DNA from: Phormidium willei BDU 130791
Lineage (GTDB): Bacteria > Cyanobacteriota > Cyanobacteriia > Cyanobacteriales > Geitlerinemataceae
Reading direction: 5' to 3'
Assembly (NCBI GenBank): GCA_001637315.1
Contig: LSZA01000038.1
Location: 1 to 36,282 of the forward strand
DNA: 36,282 nt
The notes below the pieces were generated by a model. That model was not told where the DNA came from. It was given only the letters and a program-made list of their open reading frames with translations, and did not search any database. This document shows, in pieces, positions 33,177-36,282 of the stretch. Position 1 is the first letter of the stretch, and every line of letters begins with the position of its first letter. A program made the translations under genes and the position numbers.

Positions 33177-34090
33177 TTTCCTATAGCCTCTCTCCATTGG
33201 TCAATCCGTGCCAAAACACGCTCAGTTAACTGACAATCGCGGACATCAAACCATTCAATCTCAGGATAGGCGCGAAACCAGGTTCGCTGACGTTTGGCAA
33301 ATTGCCGCGTATGTAACACCGTTTCGGCGATCGCCTCATCTAACGACAACTCCCCTCGTAGATAGCGTTTCATCTCCCCATAGCCAAGAGTCTGTAATAA
33401 GGGTAAATCATCGCCGTAGCGATCGCATAAATCTTTAACCTCCTCAACCAACCCCATCGCCACCATCTGCTGGGTTCGTTGCTCAATCCGTTGCCCCAAA
33501 TCCACTGGATCGGCGTGCAACCCTAGGTGTAAAATAGGATACCCTGGCGGGTTTTCCCCTTGCTGTTCAGACAGAGGACAACCGCTGACATAGTACACCT
33601 CCAACGCCCGTAACGTGCGACTAGCATCATTAGGATGAATCCGTTGACTGGCCCGTTTGTCAACCTGTTGTAAGAGTTGGTAACACTGACGTTGACCGAG
33701 ATCCTGAAGCTGCGATCGCAACGGAGGATGAGGGGCAATCTGGGGCATCCGCAAACCGCGCGTAATGGACTTAATATAGAGTCCCGTCCCCCCCACCAGC
33801 AACGGAGGTGACTCAGGCGCCCTCTGATGCTGCTGCTGAATCAGCTTCTGGGCCTGTCGTTGATATTGCCCCATGGTAAAAGTCTGGCGAGGCGTACAGC
33901 AATCAAGGAAATAGTGGGGAACCTGCTGTCGCTGCTCAAAACTCGGCTTAGCCGTGCCGATGTCAAACTCCTGATACACTTGGCGGGAGTCAGCACTGAG
34001 AATCACCGAGCCGAACCGTTGCGCTACGGCGATCGCCAACTGCGATTTTCCCGTAGCTGTCGCTCCACAAATAACGATTACCCCACTCAC
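33173..34090 (-). CDS. miaA: tRNA dimethylallyltransferase
   Basis: MiaA adds an isopentenyl group from dimethylallyl diphosphate to A37 of tRNAs reading U-starting codons. The protein has the P-loop GATATGKS (9-16), SADSRQVYQEFDIGTAKP, the HYFLDC segment, VGGTGLYIKSITRGL and LGYGEM, plus a C-terminal RQFAKRQRTWFR. The open frame runs to a TTG at 34219, but a GTG at 34090 has GGGGAGAG five to six bases upstream and gives 305 residues with the usual N-terminus, so I start there. A TATACT -10 element lies at 34127-34122 (minus). It is divergent from gyrB. Confidence 0.94.
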   Translation of the reverse strand: MSGVIVICGATATGKSQLAIAVAQRFGSVILSADSRQVYQEFDIGTAKPSFEQRQQVPHYFLDCCTPRQTFTMGQYQRQAQKLIQQQHQRAPESPPLLVGGTGLYIKSITRGLRMPQIAPHPPLRSQLQDLGQRQCYQLLQQVDKRASQRIHPNDASRTLRALEVYYVSGCPLSEQQGENPPGYPILHLGLHADPVDLGQRIEQRTQQMVAMGLVEEVKDLCDRYGDDLPLLQTLGYGEMKRYLRGELSLDEAIAETVLHTRQFAKRQRTWFRAYPEIEWFDVRDCQLTERVLARIDQWREAIGK

Positions 34091-34121
34091 CAATTCTCTC
34101 CCCGCAAACTCAACAAATTTT

Positions 34122-34127
34122 AGTATA
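34122..34127 (-). promoter_or_regulatory. Candidate -10 element for miaA
   Basis: TATACT (minus strand, 5 of 6 to TATAAT) 31 bases before the GTG start. I find no good -35 at 16-18 bases, so the support is partial. Confidence 0.35.
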
Positions 34128-34185
34128 TCCAACCCCCACCTTAATTTATCTCCAAATTGGTCTAAACGCGCCGTCAACCATTTTG

Positions 34186-34194
34186 TGTTAGAAT
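34186..34194 (+). promoter_or_regulatory. Extended -10 promoter for gyrB
   Basis: TGTTAGAAT has the TGN extension joined to TAGAAT (5 of 6 to TATAAT). It lies 69 bases before the ATG at 34264, giving a leader of about 60 bases. No -35 match, consistent with an extended -10 promoter. Confidence 0.45.
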
Positions 34195-34228
34195 TTTGGT
34201 GATTTTTGTCGTTAATCAAAAAATCTAA

Positions 34229-34240
34229 GGGGTTAACCCC
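34229..34240. promoter_or_regulatory. 12-bp palindrome in the gyrB leader
   Basis: GGGGTTAACCCC is a perfect 12-bp palindrome 23 bases before the gyrB ATG and 35 bases after the extended -10. It could bind a regulator; as gyrB is often supercoiling-controlled, another possibility is a structural element near the start of transcription. Confidence 0.45.
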
Positions 34241-34263
34241 CCTATCGTGTGGAGCAATTTGTC

Positions 34264-36207
34264 ATGACTAGTAGCTACAGTGCCGATCAAATCCAAGTTC
34301 TAGAAGGGCTGGAGGCGGTTCGCAAGCGACCGGGGATGTACATCGGCTCCACCGGACCGCGAGGCTTACATCACCTCGTCTATGAAGTGGTCGACAACGC
34401 CATTGACGAAGCCCTGGCCGGCTACTGTACGCACATCGAAATTGATATCCTCGCCGATGGGTCCGTTAGCGTCACCGACAACGGACGGGGGATTCCCACC
34501 GATGTTCACTCGAAAACTGGACGTTCCGCCCTCGAAACGGTCATGACTGTACTGCACGCCGGCGGAAAGTTTGGCGGCGGGGGCTACAAAGTCTCCGGCG
34601 GACTCCACGGTGTCGGGGTATCCGTCGTTAACGCCCTCTCAGAATGGGTCGAAGTCACCGTTTGGCGTGAGAAAAAAGTCCATGTTCAACGCTATGAACG
34701 GGGCAAACCCGCCTCGGAGTTGATGGTCAAACCCAGCCCCGACAAGCAACGTACCGGAACTTCGGTTCGCTTCTTGCCCGATCGCGATATCTTTGTCACC
34801 ACCGGCATTGAATTTGACTTCAACGCCATCGGCGCTCGCGTCCGGGAGTTAGCCTATCTCAACGCCGGAGTGCGGATTACCTTCACCGACCATCGCCTCG
34901 ACCGCTTGGGGACCGACGAACCCCGCGTTGAAACCTATTTCTATGAAGGTGGGATTCGCGAGTACATCCAATATATGAACCGCGACAAAGACCCCCTCCA
35001 TGATGAAATCATCTACGTCGAAGGGGAACGAGATGGCGTTGTCGTCGAAGCCGCCCTGCAATGGTCAGTGGATGCCTACAGCGATTCTCTCCTCGGGTTT
35101 GCCAACAACATTCGTACCGTCGATGGGGGAACCCACCTCGAAGGCCTCAAATCCGTCCTGACGCGGACGATGAACGTCACAGCCCGCAAACGCAACAAAC
35201 TCAAGGACAATCAGCCCAACTTGGGGGGAGAAAATATCCGCGAAGGCTTAACGGGGATTATTTCGGTCAAGGTGCCGGACCCTGAGTTTGAGGGACAAAC
35301 GAAAACCAAGTTAGGTAATCCGGAAGTGCGGGGAATTGTTGATTCCCTGGTGGGAGAAGTGCTGACGGAATATCTGGAGTTTCGCCCCAATGTGGCCGAT
35401 GCGATTCTCGAAAAAGCGATTCAGGCCTTTAACGCTGCTGAAGCCGCTCGCCGCGCCCGTGAGTTGGTGCGCCGCAAGTCGGTCTTGGAATCTTCGACGT
35501 TACCGGGGAAACTGGCTGATTGCAGTTCCAAGGACCCCTCGGAATCGGAGATTTTTATTGTTGAGGGAGACTCCGCTGGTGGGAGTGCTAAACAGGGACG
35601 CGATCGCCGTTTCCAAGCGATTTTGCCGCTTCGGGGAAAAATCCTCAACATCGAGAAGACCGACGATGCCAAGATTTATAAGAATAATGAGGTGCAATCC
35701 CTGATTGCGGCCTTGGGGTTAGGGATTAAGGGCGAAGATTTTGATCTGTCTCAGCTACGCTATCACCGCATCATCCTCATGACGGACGCGGATGTGGATG
35801 GGGCGCATATTCGTACTCTGCTGCTGACCTTCTTCTATCGCTATCAACGGGATATGGTCGAACAAGGCTTTGTCTATATCGCCTGTCCGCCGCTGTATAA
35901 GGTTGAACGCGGCCGCAGTCATCAGTATTGTTACAGCGATCGCGAACTGCAACGCTATCTCAATGAACTCCCCAGCAACGCCAATTACAACATTCAACGT
36001 TTTAAAGGGTTAGGGGAGATGATGCCGACTCAGCTTTGGGATACCACCATGAACCCGGAAAGTCGCCTCTTGAAACGGGTCGAAATTGAGGACGCGGTAG
36101 AAGCCGATCGCATTTTCACGGTCTTGATGGGGGATAAAGTCGCCCCACGCCGCGAGTTCATCGAAACTGAAGGACCCAAACTCAATCTCAACGATTTAGA
36201 TATTTAA
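34264..36207 (+). CDS. gyrB: DNA gyrase subunit B
   Basis: GyrB is the ATPase half of the gyrase that introduces negative supercoils. The 647-residue protein has the GHKL ATP site ([12 protein letters not shown], 42-53; DNGRGIP, 72-78; [19 protein letters not shown], 100-118), the transducer domain ([15 protein letters not shown]) and TOPRIM domain (VEGDSAGG with catalytic Glu434; DADVDG with Asp508, 510, 512), ending with RFKGLGEM and [13 protein letters not shown]. Length is standard. The ATG at 34264 has GGAG nine bases before; a GTG at 34249 lies upstream in frame. No gyrA is seen nearby. The gene is complete, ending 75 bases before the window edge. Confidence 0.97.
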   Translation: MTSSYSADQIQVLEGLEAVRKRPGMYIGSTGPRGLHHLVYEVVDNAIDEALAGYCTHIEIDILADGSVSVTDNGRGIPTDVHSKTGRSALETVMTVLHAGGKFGGGGYKVSGGLHGVGVSVVNALSEWVEVTVWREKKVHVQRYERGKPASELMVKPSPDKQRTGTSVRFLPDRDIFVTTGIEFDFNAIGARVRELAYLNAGVRITFTDHRLDRLGTDEPRVETYFYEGGIREYIQYMNRDKDPLHDEIIYVEGERDGVVVEAALQWSVDAYSDSLLGFANNIRTVDGGTHLEGLKSVLTRTMNVTARKRNKLKDNQPNLGGENIREGLTGIISVKVPDPEFEGQTKTKLGNPEVRGIVDSLVGEVLTEYLEFRPNVADAILEKAIQAFNAAEAARRARELVRRKSVLESSTLPGKLADCSSKDPSESEIFIVEGDSAGGSAKQGRDRRFQAILPLRGKILNIEKTDDAKIYKNNEVQSLIAALGLGIKGEDFDLSQLRYHRIILMTDADVDGAHIRTLLLTFFYRYQRDMVEQGFVYIACPPLYKVERGRSHQYCYSDRELQRYLNELPSNANYNIQRFKGLGEMMPTQLWDTTMNPESRLLKRVEIEDAVEADRIFTVLMGDKVAPRREFIETEGPKLNLNDLDI

Positions 36208-36263
36208 GCGATCGAGCTATTGCAAAAATAGGGCCACCATCAAGGTACGCCCCTACCCTCTTG

Positions 36264-36282
36264 CCATCCCCTCTTGGGAGGG
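36264..36282. repeat. Palindromic dispersed repeat, right window edge
   Basis: The last 19 bases repeat the first 19 exactly, in the same orientation. The match is cut by the window edge, so the true copy may be longer. It lies 56 bases after the gyrB stop. Confidence 0.7.

Noticed and set aside
34091..34219. 43-residue N-terminal extension of MiaA from a TTG
   Set aside because: MiaA begins a few residues before GATATGKS in relatives; the GTG at 34090 has a strong ribosome-binding site and the upstream part contains the promoter elements.
1..36282. Circular element suggested by identical 19-base ends
   Set aside because: Gene content is chromosomal housekeeping (gyrB, argS, recJ, ycf3) with no replication or mobility gene; the shared ends are better explained by a dispersed palindromic repeat.
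1..36282. tRNA, rRNA or CRISPR arrays
   Set aside because: I looked for T-loop-like GGTTCGA contexts and regularly spaced repeats; the hits were inside coding sequence or too short.

Overview
The window is a stretch of cyanobacterial chromosome. The evidence is a Ycf3-type photosystem I assembly factor, a RibBA with the C-terminal extension typical of cyanobacteria, and many copies of the HIP1 palindrome GCGATCGC, mostly inside genes. Cyanobacteria-type families (Uma2 endonuclease, MASE1 histidine kinase, multi-PAS diguanylate cyclase, YccF) agree with this. The organism may be a filamentous Oscillatoriales-like species, but that is an inference that 36 kb cannot settle. No rRNA, tRNA, CRISPR array, prophage or transposase was found. 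The same 19 bases open and close the window, as part of a short palindromic dispersed repeat.

Layout. 1-5059: ycf3 and gatC (+), then recJ preceded by an abutting STAS-domain gene (-), then uppP (+) behind a clear sigma-70 type promoter. 5085-8259: a large membrane-anchored atypical protein kinase (+) and an unknown two-pass membrane protein (-). 8423-11678: glucokinase, a histidine phosphatase and pyrF (all -), with a small zinc-finger protein (+) between the last two. 11766-19079: a minus-strand cluster in which two tandem paralogous polytopic membrane proteins with GT-C glycosyltransferase features are followed by a GT39-like enzyme and a MASE1 sensor histidine kinase. 19177-22524: a Uma2 nuclease gene between inverted copies of a small palindromic repeat, then argS and adk (all -). 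22770-26795: dcd (+) converging on a large GAF/PAS/GGDEF diguanylate cyclase (-). 26796-27559: mostly non-coding, holding a 44-residue membrane protein gene with its own ribosome-binding site and terminator. 27560-32602: ribBA, a membrane-anchored VOC protein, a degenerate sigma-factor-like gene followed by a secreted TPR protein, a YccF protein and a small conserved protein. 32619-36207: miaA translationally coupled to a secreted protein gene (-), divergent from gyrB (+).

Most genes are housekeeping: translation (gatC, argS, miaA), nucleotide metabolism (adk, dcd, pyrF), DNA topology and repair (gyrB, recJ), riboflavin synthesis (ribBA) and envelope lipid recycling (uppP). The accessory interest lies in the signalling genes (STAS protein, kinase, MASE1 kinase, diguanylate cyclase, sigma-like protein), the GT-C cluster, the zinc-finger protein whose C-terminal half resembles a RelE/ParE fold, and the 44-residue protein. 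I see no large novel defence or mobile system. The best leads are these small or unusual genes and several precise inverted or phased repeats in intergenic DNA.

Where the longest reading frame began at TTG or GTG without support, I chose the start that fits the family length, the ribosome-binding site or the overlap with the neighbouring gene, and said so in the entry.
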